A stretch of 31,026 nucleotides of DNA from Zancudomyces culisetae (taxonomy: Eukaryota > Kickxellomycota > Harpellomycetes > Harpellales > Legeriomycetaceae). Below the pieces are notes generated by a model. It ran no database searches. It was not told where the DNA came from and saw nothing but the letters and a program-made list of their open reading frames with translations. Made by a program: the position numbers and the translations under genes. Location: assembly GCA_001969505.1 (NCBI GenBank), contig LSSK01000699.1:1-31026 (forward strand), given 5' to 3'. Positions 21,252 through 31,026 of the stretch are shown here, in pieces (the stretch's first letter is position 1; every line of letters starts with the position of its first letter).

Positions 21252-21268
21252 ATATATATATATATATA
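21252..21268 (+). promoter_or_regulatory. (AT)n TATA-like tract before the subtilase gene
   Basis: An alternating A/T tract of 17 bases, followed by two more TATATA copies near 21274-21296, lies 55-70 nt before the start codon. It could act as a TATA element. It is also a simple repeat, so promoter function is only suggested. Confidence 0.35.
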
Positions 21269-21323
21269 CCCAATATATATACCCAATACATATATACATA
21301 CACAAAAGGAACATCTAACCAAT

Positions 21324-22766
21324 ATGAAAACGTACCGAATTTACAAAACTTTTGGACTATGTTTTATTATGTCCATACTTGCACTGGGGTCATCAAGTTC
21401 AAAAATAACGGGGCACGACGTAGTTACTCCAGTGGCTCAAGACGCAGCCAAGGGCGTATTTGTCAAAAGACTGAGCAAGTCAATTTACAGAATTCTTTAT
21501 CCAAAAAGACTATCATCAGTACTTACCCTAGGCACCACTGATAAAGAATATGATCGAAAGAGAGACTACAAAAACTACATAGTTTTATTGAGAACTCCAG
21601 GATCATCGCCAGATATCAGGAATTCATACGAATCTCATAGCAACAAACAAAACTCCGTGTTGTATAAACACTTGTCAGCCTATTTCTCTCCTGTTTTACG
21701 TGGCATAGCCGATCCCGCATTAAGGTCCAAGAAATTCAGATCGTTGTACAAAAACTTTAAAAATGAGTATGGTATAAAGGATTTAGGATATACAGGATTT
21801 TATGGCTACTCGGCAAAATTTGATAAGAAAACCCTTTTCAAAGTCTCACAAATGCCCGATGTTGAGCTGATTGAAGAGGATGTTAAAATAAAGGCAGATG
21901 CTGTGCAAACCCGTGTGCAAAACTGGGGGTTGCGAAGAATAAGCCAGAACTCAAAGAATTACATTGATCAATACGCTTACAGTGGTAATCAAGGCCAAGG
22001 AGTTGTTGCGTACATAATGGACTCTGGAGTTAAAATTGATCACCACGAACTTGCAGGACGGGCAGAAAATGGAGCCAATTTTGTAACTAATGAGGATTTT
22101 AGCGACAACAAGGGCCATGGAACACATGTTGCTGGTATAGTAGCAGGTACAGTACATGGTGTAGCAAAAAAAGCACACATTGTCAGTGTCAAGGTTCTTG
22201 ACAAAAATATGATGGGAATGGTTTCTTATGCCATAAAAGGAATTGATTTTATCTTGAAAGATTGGAGTGCAAAAAAGGGCAAATACAAAGCAGCAGTAGT
22301 TAATATGAGTCTTGGTACACCCTCAAGAAATGAAGCATATCTAAAGGCAATAGATGCGATGGTGGCTGCTGGTGTACATGTTGTAACCTCATCAGGAAAC
22401 AGTGGCCTTGATGCATGCAACCAAACGCCGGCCCTCACTCTTACTGGAATCACTGTTGGGGCTTTTGATGAGCTTGGAAGTGTTCCTACGTGGTCTAACT
22501 GGGGAAAATGTGTTGACATTCTGGCTCCAGGAACAAGAATAATCTCCTCAAGCAATGCAGGAGGCGACCAAACAATAGTCAAATCAGGCACTTCTATGGC
22601 AGCACCATTTGTTACGGGTGTAGTTGCAGCAATGCTGAGTGATAATCCCAACATGAAACCCAGCGAACTCAAACAAAGGCTTATTTCCACAGGTTTGAAG
22701 GGATATTTGAAAGAAAACACTCTTCGTGGAGGTACTCCAAATATTATGTTGTATCGTCCTGCCTAA
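21324..22766 (+). CDS. PRB1: Subtilisin-family serine protease, cerevisin/proteinase B type
   Basis: Intronless, 480 residues, ATG start. The N terminus has a signal peptide or anchor (about 10-25, FGLCFIMSILALG). An I9-type inhibitor propeptide follows (about 83-190, KNYIVLLR ... FYGYSAKF ... MPDVELIEED). The peptidase S8 domain starts near VQNWGLRRIS (199-208). Catalytic triad: Asp233 in AYIMDSG, His265 in GHGTHVAG, Ser424 in SGTSMAAP; the oxyanion Asn is N359 in SSGNSG. The SSGNSGLDACNQTPA segment is typical of cerevisin and fungal proteinase K-like enzymes. The propeptide acts as chaperone and inhibitor and is normally removed on the way to the vacuole or cell surface. There is no long C-terminal extension or GPI-like tail. 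Vacuolar Prb1, sporulation-type Ysp3 and secreted relatives cannot be told apart here. All key residues are present. Confidence 0.95.
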   Translation: MKTYRIYKTFGLCFIMSILALGSSSSKITGHDVVTPVAQDAAKGVFVKRLSKSIYRILYPKRLSSVLTLGTTDKEYDRKRDYKNYIVLLRTPGSSPDIRNSYESHSNKQNSVLYKHLSAYFSPVLRGIADPALRSKKFRSLYKNFKNEYGIKDLGYTGFYGYSAKFDKKTLFKVSQMPDVELIEEDVKIKADAVQTRVQNWGLRRISQNSKNYIDQYAYSGNQGQGVVAYIMDSGVKIDHHELAGRAENGANFVTNEDFSDNKGHGTHVAGIVAGTVHGVAKKAHIVSVKVLDKNMMGMVSYAIKGIDFILKDWSAKKGKYKAAVVNMSLGTPSRNEAYLKAIDAMVAAGVHVVTSSGNSGLDACNQTPALTLTGITVGAFDELGSVPTWSNWGKCVDILAPGTRIISSSNAGGDQTIVKSGTSMAAPFVTGVVAAMLSDNPNMKPSELKQRLISTGLKGYLKENTLRGGTPNIMLYRPA

Positions 22767-24081
22767 CTTCACTCGTGATGCAGAGTGGTATTATCTTGCT
22801 GAGTAGAATCCTCGTTCTCTCATTTTTATTTTTATTTCTACTTCTATTTTTATATTAGCATTGTTAGTATTATCGGTGTAATTGTTGTGAATGACAATGG
22901 TCTTTATAATGTTGTTGTGATCTTTTGTAATCTAATAGCTATACATAGCCTAAATAACCACAAAAATAAATAACTGATACCTATACTCCCAACATAACAA
23001 TACTTGAACCAAAACATCTACCATTTTTAGTATCTTTTTTTTTGACCAAACAAAAGACAGAGTAACAAGTGGACATAATCACGCTGTGTAAACTATAAGC
23101 AAGCCAGTTTAGTTACATATATAGCTATAGGAGAGCTTTATTATATTAAAAAAAAAGTTTAAAAAAAAAACTAAAAGTACAAAGCAATCTAAAGAAAAGA
23201 GAATAGGATAAAGTGGAGTAAAATTCTATCCCCTCGTAAAAAGTAAAAAAACTCAAAGAAAAAAAAACAAAGTATGCTCCAGTACATATCTGGGATGTGT
23301 ATAGTACCCAGTAAAAGGAGACGGAGCTCTGCTCTTCTCTGATAGTTCTATTTTTTCAAAGTACAACAAGGTTAAGTTTCATTACACGGATAAAGCAATA
23401 CAGGATGCAAAAGTAATGTATAATGAATCAGAGAGTAGACATTCAACATTATAAAATACACAAAGTGTACTTTCAAAAAAAGCTATGTACGTAGCTAGAT
23501 CTGATCGCCCGTCTACGATGTTCATCACATTTCACACAACATAAATATACATGACTACAATTAGCAAATCTTACTCACCTGTTTACATTTACATAGAGGA
23601 ACGGGTTCTAACGATAAGAGGAAACATTTATATTCGAATATATGACCAAAGATAGTACTAACAAGCACATAAACAAAAAATTGTTGTTTTGTACCTAAAT
23701 TTCAAAACCAAAACGTTAAAAAAATTTTTTTCTCTTTGCACGATTTAAGGGTGAATCGAAAAAAAATAGTCGATTTTGGATTACAGCCAACTATTCTCAC
23801 AAATTGCCAAAGTCATCTTCCAATAGCTGGTCGATATCAAGGTAAATATTTTTTTTTAGCATTAAATTCCATTTGAGTATTTCCTTTAGGCAAGAATCAA
23901 TTGGCTGTAAAAATAATAGAAACCGCCCTAAAAAAAAATTGTAAGGGGGCAATCCTGTGGGTGCAGAAAGAAATTTCTTCCTGCAAAAACCGCCTCTGCT
24001 CTTCAAGAATGGAACCAGAAAGAGATATACAATATAGTTGTATCAAAAATGTATAGGATAGTACCACAGGCGCGTGGTTGT
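22767..24081. other. Gap between convergent subtilase and ELP6-like genes
   Basis: 1.3 kb, AT-rich, with poly(A)/poly(T) tracts and no recognisable gene. Overlapping minus-strand frames at 23797-24006 and 23897-24085 have no ATG start. One ends in an acidic sequence (DIDQLLEDDFGNL) preceded by two T-rich AG acceptor-like sites, so it could be the last exon of an unresolved gene. I could not find matching upstream exons. It holds the 3' UTRs of both flanking genes. Confidence 0.5.
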
Positions 24082-25074
24082 TCAAGGGTGTAATTGTGTA
24101 TTTCCATTTTGATCTCTCAAATATTCATCCTCGACCAAAAAAGCATATTTCTGGCTGGTTTTAGGCTTTACCACTACCCAAGCACCGTAGAGTATGGATA
24201 AAGCTGTTTCTAAATTGGGTGTAACTGTTAGATTTAATACTAGAACTGTGGTGGAAATAATGACTCGAGTATAACCAAACTTGTAATCTTGTTCATGATT
24301 GAATAAATTGTTATTATTATGATTACTATTGTTGCTATTGTTGCTATTGTTGCTATTGTTGTTGCTTTCACAGGTTGACGAAACTATGCTTGCTAGCCCA
24401 TCGTCCAAAAACGGTATTGCTCAAAGAAAAACAAATAAAGAGAGGTAGGGAGAGGCTGGGTTTCCGAAAATCAAAATAATCAACAAATAGGACTGGGGCC
24501 GTAGAATATGTTATTCGCGATCTCTTATGCAGAGATGAAAATCGGACGATTTTTGTCCGCTAAGGGTGCTATACACATATCCATTGGGCTGTAATTAAGA
24601 TTTTTCATGCTTTTCCTCCATCTAATGGGATTCATTTATTCGAATAAAAATACTGATTGTAGTATTCAACAAATTACAGAAGAATAAAATGAAGAAAAAA
24701 ATAAAGAAAAAGAAAAAGCCGAAAACATTCACATGCATTCTGCCACTGCTAATTCCGGATTTGTTTTGATGTTATCGGTTAGTTACCATTGCTAAAAAAG
24801 CGCCACTGAGTGCTAATGTAGGTTGTCCAATAATCACCATTCATTCCTTTCCTCTCCACCCAAAAAACGATCAAAATTACAAGCATACTCACATTGTACT
24901 GTTCCAAACCAATGCCATTCAATTGTGCAAAAGCATAATCACAGTCGTGCTTTGGGTGTGACGAGAGAAGATAGTGGAGAGATGGCTGGCGAGTAGCCTG
25001 TCTTTCTTTACACCAATGCGCAAAATGGTGGATAAGAAAAGTCAAGTTTGGTGTCTCCCTCCCTCCTTCAGAAT
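24082..25074 (-). CDS. ELP6: Candidate Elongator subunit Elp6-like, split gene, only partly resolved
   Basis: Two coding segments on the minus strand resemble Elp6, a RecA-fold member of the Elp4/5/6 ring of Elongator (tRNA wobble uridine modification). The first, 25074-24893, encodes TPNLTFLIHH and then LLSSHPKHDCDYAFAQLNGI, like the family's N-terminal strand and the following HP/HY...L segment. It ends at a good GTGAGT donor, and an AACTAAC branch site lies about 100 nt into the intron. The last, 24419-24082, starts after a pyrimidine-rich AG, contains an Asn/Ser repeat, and ends STTVLVLNLTVTPNLETAL ... FLVEDEYLRDQNGNTQL, like the Elp6 C terminus. The phases require more exon sequence between 24892 and 24420, which I could not identify. 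The N-terminal exon is also unresolved. It may be a multi-intron gene or a decayed copy. The similarity is from memory of the family and is moderate. Confidence 0.4.
24328..24366 (-). repeat. 9-nt repeat coding (Asn-Asn-Ser)n in the ELP6-like gene
   Basis: Repeated TTGTTGCTA-type units on the plus strand, read on the minus strand as Asn-Asn-Ser repeats inside the last exon of the ELP6-like gene. It is in frame, so length changes need not break the protein. Confidence 0.85.
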
Positions 25075-25228
25075 CTGAGATTTAGAGTAGTGTACAGACA
25101 TATCAAAATAGCTCTTTGTTGTGTCTTACCACACCGCCTCCCCGAAATGTGTTGTGATTATCTTGTAAAACACGCAATCTAAATTTACAGCCAATCAGTT
25201 TTTAGATCCAAAATACCCACTGTCCTTT

Positions 25229-25250
25229 CCCCCCCCTCCCCGCCCCCCCC
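25229..25250 (-). promoter_or_regulatory. Potential G-quadruplex in the ELP6-CHO2 divergent region
   Basis: On the minus strand this reads eight G, C, four G, A, eight G. It has ample G-runs with one-base loops available, so it fits a very stable quadruplex pattern. It lies about 500 bp before CHO2 and about 155 bp before the first resolved ELP6-like exon. Such GC-rich sequence stands out in this AT-rich DNA. Regulatory function is inference. Confidence 0.45.
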
Positions 25251-25368
25251 AAAAAGAAAGAGAAATGCAAAATGTACCACTTTTTACACAAAATTCACAC
25301 CCAGATACTGGAGAATTGATTTTGAGATAGCAGAGTACACTAAAATCAGAGATTGGTGTAATTTTTGA

Positions 25369-25533
25369 TTACCAACTTGGTAAATTAGCACGGCCACTTC
25401 CCATTGGACAATGCTGAATCATGCTAAATTGGACGAACATATTGAATATTTCCACAATCACGTTTCTAGCGTTATTTTCCAAAATTCTACCAGTTCGTTC
25501 TTGCACTGCAGAAGTAGCCATATTTTCAACCAT
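25369..25533 (-). other. 54-codon open frame, possible 5' exon of the ELP6-like gene
   Basis: ATG at 25533 opens MVENMATSAVQERTGRILEN and continues to TAA at 25369. The frame has an even amino-acid composition and looks coding, but I recognise no family. A donor-like GTAATC begins at 25372 and would leave phase 2. An internal ATG at 25440 begins MFVQFSMIQHCPM, faintly like the Elp6 N terminus. It could be an exon of the ELP6-like gene, a separate small gene, or chance. Confidence 0.2.
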
Positions 25534-25750
25534 CGATGGTTTAATTTAAATCCTCCAAATAGGACAAAGATACAAAAGCTAGTAAAGAAAAAAGTTCATC
25601 CAAAAAGTAGTTAGGAAACTTTATCAACATCAAAACTAAGCTAACCTGTTTGTTATCACATCATTGAACTTGCGCTTCGTTGATTTAATTTCGAGAAATT
25701 ACGAATTCAATAGCTCAAAGAGACAAAAAACAAAAGACAAAAAGTCTGAT

Positions 25751-28700
25751 ATGGATGAAAAGGGGGAAATGCCAGCGTCAAAGGTAGATAAAGAGACGCA
25801 AGAAATCAAGAAAGTTCCACCGGCAAATGAAGGCTCTGACACTCTTTTTGGGACGACATTTGACGGAAAAAGTAACCTTCAAAATATACTACAGATAAAT
25901 ACACAGCTCTTTGCAAGAATAAGAGCAAATTAAAGTGAGAAGGGAGGGGGGAGGTGCTGTGGTGTTACTTTATCAAGTCGTGGGTGGCACCCACACATCA
26001 TTAAACACAATATCTTGACATTATACATACAATCCCACCTTCCCCTTCCCCTCTTTCTTATTACTTCTCTTCTCACAACACCCCTCCATAACAACCAGCT
26101 CTTCGCTAACAAGTTTTATGCCTTCTTTTTACGTTATATAGGATTCAAAATCCCCAAAACAACAAACATGATCGCATCGTTATTTGGACCAGATCTTAAG
26201 ACAAAAACCATGTTTGACTACATTATTTTGTCGGTGATAGGACTGCATATTTATATTTTTTTCACATTCAGCGCCTTTTGGAGAGGGACCACTCTGACAG
26301 CCCTGTTTTTCTTTTGGAGAACGTGCTACAATGTTGGGTTAGGAGTGCTGCTTAGATGGCAAAGCCAGCGACAGGGGCTCGTTGCAACTCTCAAAAAATA
26401 TGGATGGAAAAGCACAGATAATGGCGGAATTATCGGAAGATGGTTGAGAAGAGAGGTGGAATACAAAATGGGGAATGACTACAATTTCAATGTAAGTTTT
26501 CTATTTTTGAGTGTTGTGTCACATATTTGAATATATACACGTATCAAAACGTCAAAGCGATAAACTAACCACAAAAAAATTAATGGGTGTAGGAAATACC
26601 TATTGACTTCAGCGTTTGGTTAGTGTTCAGGCAACTGGTGGATATGATTCTAGTGTGTGATTTTGTAGCATATGCGCTACTCGCACTTTCATGCTTGGGG
26701 TCAGCCTCAGTTAAGGCCGAGCTGTGGCAACTAGTTTTGAGAAATATCGGTGGATGGACGCTAGTATTTTTCAACCTTTGGGTAAAGATAAACGCTCACA
26801 AAGTAGTTAAGGACTATGCGTGGTGTAAGTTTATATTATTGATATTTTCATGATTATAAATACGAATACAAATACACATATGTTTCAACCACTCAACACT
26901 CTTTTTCACTGTTACTAACTTAAATTACTCAAAAAATACACACATATAGACTGGGGTGATTTCTTCTTTAAGGTTGAGCAATGGCTAATCTTTGATGGTG
27001 TATTTGAAATGGCTCCGCATCCGATGTATTCAATAGGATATGCTGGCTATTATGGTGTCTCTCTAATCACAGGAAGCTACACCGTATTTTTTGTAAGCAT
27101 AGCTGCACACATAATGCAGTTCATGTTCCTGACATTTGTTGAAAACCCACACATTGAGAAAATATATGAAAAACCAGCTGTACTCGACGAGGTAGTAAGA
27201 ATAAACAAGGAACGGCGTGGTTCATCGTCCAATGCTAAAACTGAAAAGGAAGAAGGTAGAATGAATGAGGAGTTACTGAGCGATGGGGTATTGGACAAGA
27301 ATCAACTTTTGGGCCTGTCGAACTTTGAGCTTTTTAGACCCGTAGATATGCTACTGATTCTACTGATATACTATAGTTTTATTGTTCCGCTTGCGTTTAG
27401 CTTTGTCTTCAAACCAAAAGAGGAGGTACACTACCATATTCTGGTATTTTCAGTGATTAATTGCGCAGTATGGATACTCATAAGGACTCTTGGTATAAGT
27501 GTGCTTTTCTACAAACAAAGCACTTCGCAGTGGTGGACAAAGTGGTTTATTAAGCGCGGAAAGGGTGTAAACCAATCTTTCAAGTATTGGAAGTCGCTTT
27601 ACAATGTGTGTGTAGTAATGACTATTTTATCTTTTGCTCAGGTTGCAATAGTTGCATATAAATGGACCGGAGGAACTCAGCTATCGCTTTACAAATACAA
27701 TAGCGAACAGTTGGCACATACAATGTTCAGACACATCATCGGAATGGTAACTCCTTGATTCAACGTTTATAATAATTTGTCATATTTTTTTTTATTACCG
27801 ATATATTTATTGACTATAACGTCCAACCTGGCTTGGAATTATATACAAAAAATTAGGTATTGATTTCGCTACAAGTTTGGTGCGCAAGTTCCGTTTATCA
27901 GGCTATCGGGGAGTACGGATGGTATTATGGCGATTTTTTTATTCCTCAAAGTGACAATACCAATAAACTATATTACACGGGCATATACAGATATCTGAAT
28001 AACCCAGAAAAGGTTATTGGCCAGGCAGCGTACTTCGGCTTGTCGATAATGTCCGGAAGTTGGACAGTCTTCACATTGGCTCTATCTCTTCAAATCCTAC
28101 TGATGGTTTTTTATGAGTTCATTGAGGGTCCTCATATGAAAAAATTATATGGACAACAGATTAGAGTTGATTCGGGAATAACAAAGACGATCAAAAAGGC
28201 TATTAATGAAAATTCACTAGCAAAGCTAATTGTCTACGATTTCCCAAAAAGAATGGGTTCTAACCAGGATATGAGCACTCTTGCAGGATTTGCATCTGGA
28301 TCCCACTCGCAGGATAACAAAGATGTCGGTGGAGACTTTAACGTTTCCAATTTGGTTAAACCTCTTTTTGATGTCAAAAAACCTTTGAAAGAAATGGTCA
28401 ATGAAACCAGGGCGTTTATTGGCTCTACAAGTCGCAGACTGGCTCAAAACATGTAAGTTGCCTTTTTTTCCTCCTATACAACACAGTATAATATAATATA
28501 ACATAACATAATATAGTATAATAAAACACAACTCGCATACCAATTAACTTGATCTACTTGTTCCCTTATTTTTTGTATTACTTTAGCATACCACCAAGTT
28601 TGAAAGGAATAAAAAACCTCGAACTCTATAAATTCGAGCTAGTAAATTCCCGCAAAGACAAGGACATGCGCAACAGCGAACCATCGGATTCTAAAATTGT

Positions 28701-29817
28701 TTACGAGTTGGGTGAACCAATTACGATTCGTTGGGAAGCACCTGTCACACACCTGCGTAACGACTGGGTCGGGATATACCCAGTTACCAGTAACCCCAGT
28801 CCAGCAATCACTACTGTGCCCTCGAAGGGCCAGTACGTATACGTTCATCCGGACGAAAAACTGATGAGCGGGTTCGTTCAAGGGGACTGTATGTTTACAG
28901 GTGCTTGTGATGGTTTACGCGACGCAAAATCAGAACATGAAGTGTCTTCAAGCCATAAGCTAGATTCGGCGGAGGATTCGGTGGCTTCTACGGGAAAAAA
29001 GGAGGTGTACTATGGGAGTGCGGTATTTAGTGGGAACTCATTGCCCTGGAAAGCTGGAACCTACGAAATGAGATATCATCATGGCGAATCACATAACGTC
29101 ATTGCAATATCGCCTGCATTTGAGATTTCCGGTAAGTTTTATGCTTTTCCAGTTTATTTATATCCTAGAGCGTTTTACTAGGATTACGTGATGCCTATTC
29201 GCCATCCTGCAAAACTCACATAAAGTTTGGCTTGTTTTGATCAACCAGTATTGACACTTGGTATATCTTCACAAATAGCTTCCCTCAACGATCTACAATA
29301 TGATCAAAGCGACCTTAAGGCGCTCATCTCTAAGCTCTTTTTGAAAATCTTAAACCGGTGCACCTCTGTAACCGTGACAATAAACGTGGATGATTTGGAT
29401 TCATCACCTATTCTTAAGTATAAATCGTTTTTTGATTCCTCATCGGATTCTTTGCCTATAAAACCCGCAAACATTGATGAAGATAGTCACGAATCACAGA
29501 TACTTGAGTCCAATGGCGGAGCCAACTCCAAAGCCCTGTTCTTAGATAAACCTAGATGGCGTTCAAAGGTTATTGAACCCATGAAAGAGCTGTCTGATCC
29601 CATAGGAATTTCTGGGTCGTTGGAGCCTTCAGTAGCAAAGCGCTTAGCATATTGCATCTCAGCGTATTTCAAAATTGGCTATTCGTCCGAAGTGCTTACA
29701 AAAGCCGCAAAGAACAATCTATCAGCTGCTACCATTGCAGATCATATATACAATAGCAAGCTTGCATTGGAATCTTTTTCGAAAAACCAAGCGGATTCTC
29801 TGGCTATTTTGGAATAA
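25751..29817 (+). CDS. CHO2: Phosphatidylethanolamine N-methyltransferase Cho2, seven exons
   Basis: Exons 25751-25871, 26142-26491, 26593-26824, 26950-27746, 27857-28452, 28587-29131 and 29249-29817 total 3210 nt (1069 residues); all phases agree. Donors are GTAACC, GTAAGT, GTAAGT, GTAACT, GTAAGT and GTAAGT. Branch sites are clear in introns 1 (GCTAAC, 26105), 2 (AACTAAC, 26563) and 3 (TACTAAC, 26913). The enzyme makes the first methylation of phosphatidylethanolamine to phosphatidylcholine in the ER membrane using S-adenosylmethionine. The first exon supplies FGTTFDGK, joining FKIPKTTNMIASLFGP as in Cho2 N termini. Two methyltransferase modules are visible: EMAPHPMYSIGYAGYYG (about 254-270) and GIYRYLNNPEKVIGQAAYFG (542-561), each among membrane segments. 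The C-terminal region (from about 699) has PITIRWEAP and NDWVGIY, as in fungal Cho2. Length exceeds the 869 residues of yeast Cho2. No clear INO-type element lies immediately upstream. Confidence 0.96.
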
Positions 29818-30190
29818 GTTGAACCTCGTGTTTTTTTTTTCTTATTTGGGTTTTTATTGCCTCTGATTATATTTTTCCGATTATATGGTTAGTGTTTGAA
29901 ATACTGTAGCTTGGTTAACAGTTTCTTTGTTTACACCCGAGCTAGGTATAATATTCAAAATATAATCACCATAAAACCACAGCTATGAATACTTGGCTTA
30001 AACATTTGTGGCATTTTAATGCTTTCCCTCCAATCAAACCGGAAAATCAAGTACAGCAAAAAAAAAATTGCTAGGCCTTTTCACTTGCGCAAATCCAGTT
30101 TTTATTTCCACTATTTTTTTGTGTTCGTATATATGCTTTAATCCTAATATACTATAACAGGCATATTTAAAAAAACAATCGAGATACCCT
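29818..30190. other. Intergenic region between CHO2 and the F-box gene
   Basis: 373 bp, AT-rich, with poly-T near 29832-29842 and poly-A near 30057-30067. It should hold the CHO2 3' end and the promoter of the next gene. I see no clear TATA box or other site I would name. Confidence 0.6.
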
Positions 30191-31026
30191 ATGACACACG
30201 CAGTTTTCAGAAATGAGTACATAATTACGAGCGTATTCAAATATTTGGATCAACATTCCTTGTCTCAGGTGTGTGGTGTGTGTAGGTTATGGTGGGCGGT
30301 TGGTGTGCCTATCCTTTACCGCTCCCCTGTTCTAGCGAATGAAGAATCTTTTCTATTGTTCATTATGACCCTTGCGGAATCTTTTCAATTTTCATTTAGA
30401 TGGGACGATACGTTGAAACAATTTGTCAGCATACAGGAGCAGTCATTTTCGATGTGGGAGGCAAATGAAATTACAGAGCAACGACCAGCGTCCGAACCAG
30501 AATTCAAATTCTTTGATGTGGATGGTATAGAGCGTGGGTATTATTGTGCCCCTATCAAAGCACTGGCTGAGTTGCATGAGGAGTATAGAAAACCGGAAAA
30601 ATTTGGATATCGGTCGATATGGTGGCCAACTCTAATTTTATACTACAAAGAAAATGAAGGACAGTATAACAGCAGTACCATATATTGTGTAAAGCGAGAA
30701 GATGCTATTTATAATATGGCTTGTAAGCTACTAGATGCACACCATTTACATTACCCTAGGCTTCAGAAAAGACAAAAAACAAAATATTGCCCAAGAGCAA
30801 TAGGTAGTCTCAATGGTATTTTGTCTTCATATTTGCAGAAGCCCGTGTTTATCCCCGTTTCCTTGTGTCATTTTGTCAAAATACTTGATATGTCCGCTGT
30901 TCATAATAGATGGAGCTGGGTAAGCGGAAATATGGGCTCGATGCTATTGCAATTTTTATTCAACCTGCAGCACATTGATATATCGCATTGTCACAATATC
31001 TTCCCCACCGACATATGCAAATGGGC
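30191..31026 (+). CDS. F-box protein with leucine-rich-repeat-like region, 3' truncated by window edge
   Basis: An open frame from ATG 30191 runs without a stop to the window end (278 codons visible). Residues about 8-48 match an F-box: NEYIITSVFKYLDQHSLSQV, then CGVCRLWWAVGVPILYRSP. F-box proteins recruit substrates to SCF ubiquitin ligases through Skp1. Near the right edge LQFLFNLQHIDISHCHNIFP resembles a leucine-rich repeat of the AMN/GRR type, so an F-box/LRR protein is likely. The middle (about 75-190) has no motif I recognise. The substrate cannot be inferred. The short leader contains no in-frame upstream ATG that I noticed. It follows CHO2 on the same strand by 373 bp, with no sign of a functional link. 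Confidence 0.75.
   Translation, partial: MTHAVFRNEYIITSVFKYLDQHSLSQVCGVCRLWWAVGVPILYRSPVLANEESFLLFIMTLAESFQFSFRWDDTLKQFVSIQEQSFSMWEANEITEQRPASEPEFKFFDVDGIERGYYCAPIKALAELHEEYRKPEKFGYRSIWWPTLILYYKENEGQYNSSTIYCVKREDAIYNMACKLLDAHHLHYPRLQKRQKTKYCPRAIGSLNGILSSYLQKPVFIPVSLCHFVKILDMSAVHNRWSWVSGNMGSMLLQFLFNLQHIDISHCHNIFPTDICKW

Larger units (their letters stand above)
19217..21323. other. Gap between dipeptidyl aminopeptidase and subtilase genes
   Basis: A 2.1 kb divergent intergenic region, AT-rich, with no recognisable gene. It holds a (GT)10 run, a nine-base C run at 19684-19692 and several short ORFs. On the minus strand, two branch-site-like motifs (CACTAAC near 20118-20124 and AACTAAC near 20054) lie near short frames at 20213-20142 and 20015-19887 (42 codons, MMWIIAMQLELSGEKVEDKN...). 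I could not join these into a consistent spliced gene. It probably contains the promoters of both flanking genes. Confidence 0.5.

Noticed and set aside
24727-24738. TTCACATG core like an inositol/choline-responsive element for CHO2
   Set aside because: It lies about 1 kb from the CHO2 start, inside the ELP6-like gene, and only the short core matches.
26015-26530. A 171-codon frame with apparent N-terminal hydrophobic segment as the start of CHO2
   Set aside because: Its first 42 codons are intron sequence containing a GCTAAC branch site and an ATAG acceptor; the spliced first exon at 25751 fits the family better.

Overview
This is nuclear DNA from an AT-rich, intron-bearing ascomycete fungus, most likely a yeast-like lineage outside the CTG-Ser clade. 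CTG codes for leucine at conserved positions, such as the RLLTT segment of the eIF4G MIF4G domain and the DILAPG segment of the protease. Introns have GTAAGT/GTAAAY/GTAACY donors and several TACTAAC, ACTAAC or GCTAAC branch sites. eIF4G keeps a C-terminal MA3 domain that Saccharomyces cerevisiae eIF4G lacks. I cannot name the genus.

Layout, left to right. (1) The 3' part of IML1/DEPDC5 (GATOR1/SEACIT, TORC1 control), with a very long low-complexity C-terminal region. (2) Tail to tail with it, 63 bp away, a TFIIIC90/Tfc8-type Pol III factor gene on the minus strand, which I reassemble from four exons (906 codons). (3) A gap of about 3.7 kb with no convincing gene, holding simple repeats and poly(A)/poly(T) tracts. 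(4) A large intronless eIF4G gene. (5) Tail to tail with eIF4G, 75 bp away, a dipeptidyl aminopeptidase (DAP2/STE13 type) on the minus strand, whose cytoplasmic tail and membrane anchor lie in a separate upstream exon. (6) A 2.1 kb gap. (7) A cerevisin/proteinase B-type subtilase. (8) A 1.3 kb gap. (9) A poorly resolved split gene on the minus strand resembling the Elongator subunit ELP6. (10) CHO2, phosphatidylethanolamine N-methyltransferase, in seven exons with every junction phase consistent. (11) The 5' part of an F-box/LRR-like gene running off the right edge.

The genes look like unrelated housekeeping loci, not an operon or a metabolic cluster. I see no mobile element, tRNA, rRNA, CRISPR array or viral insertion. 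I did not find a new multi-gene system. The most useful results are the gene reassemblies (TFIIIC, DAP, CHO2), the IML1 extension, a sharp purine/pyrimidine strand switch inside the eIF4G gene, insertions around the catalytic residues of the dipeptidyl peptidase, and an isolated G-quadruplex motif in the ELP6-CHO2 divergent region. Splice sites were assigned by eye from consensus, reading phase and protein family fit, with no transcript data.
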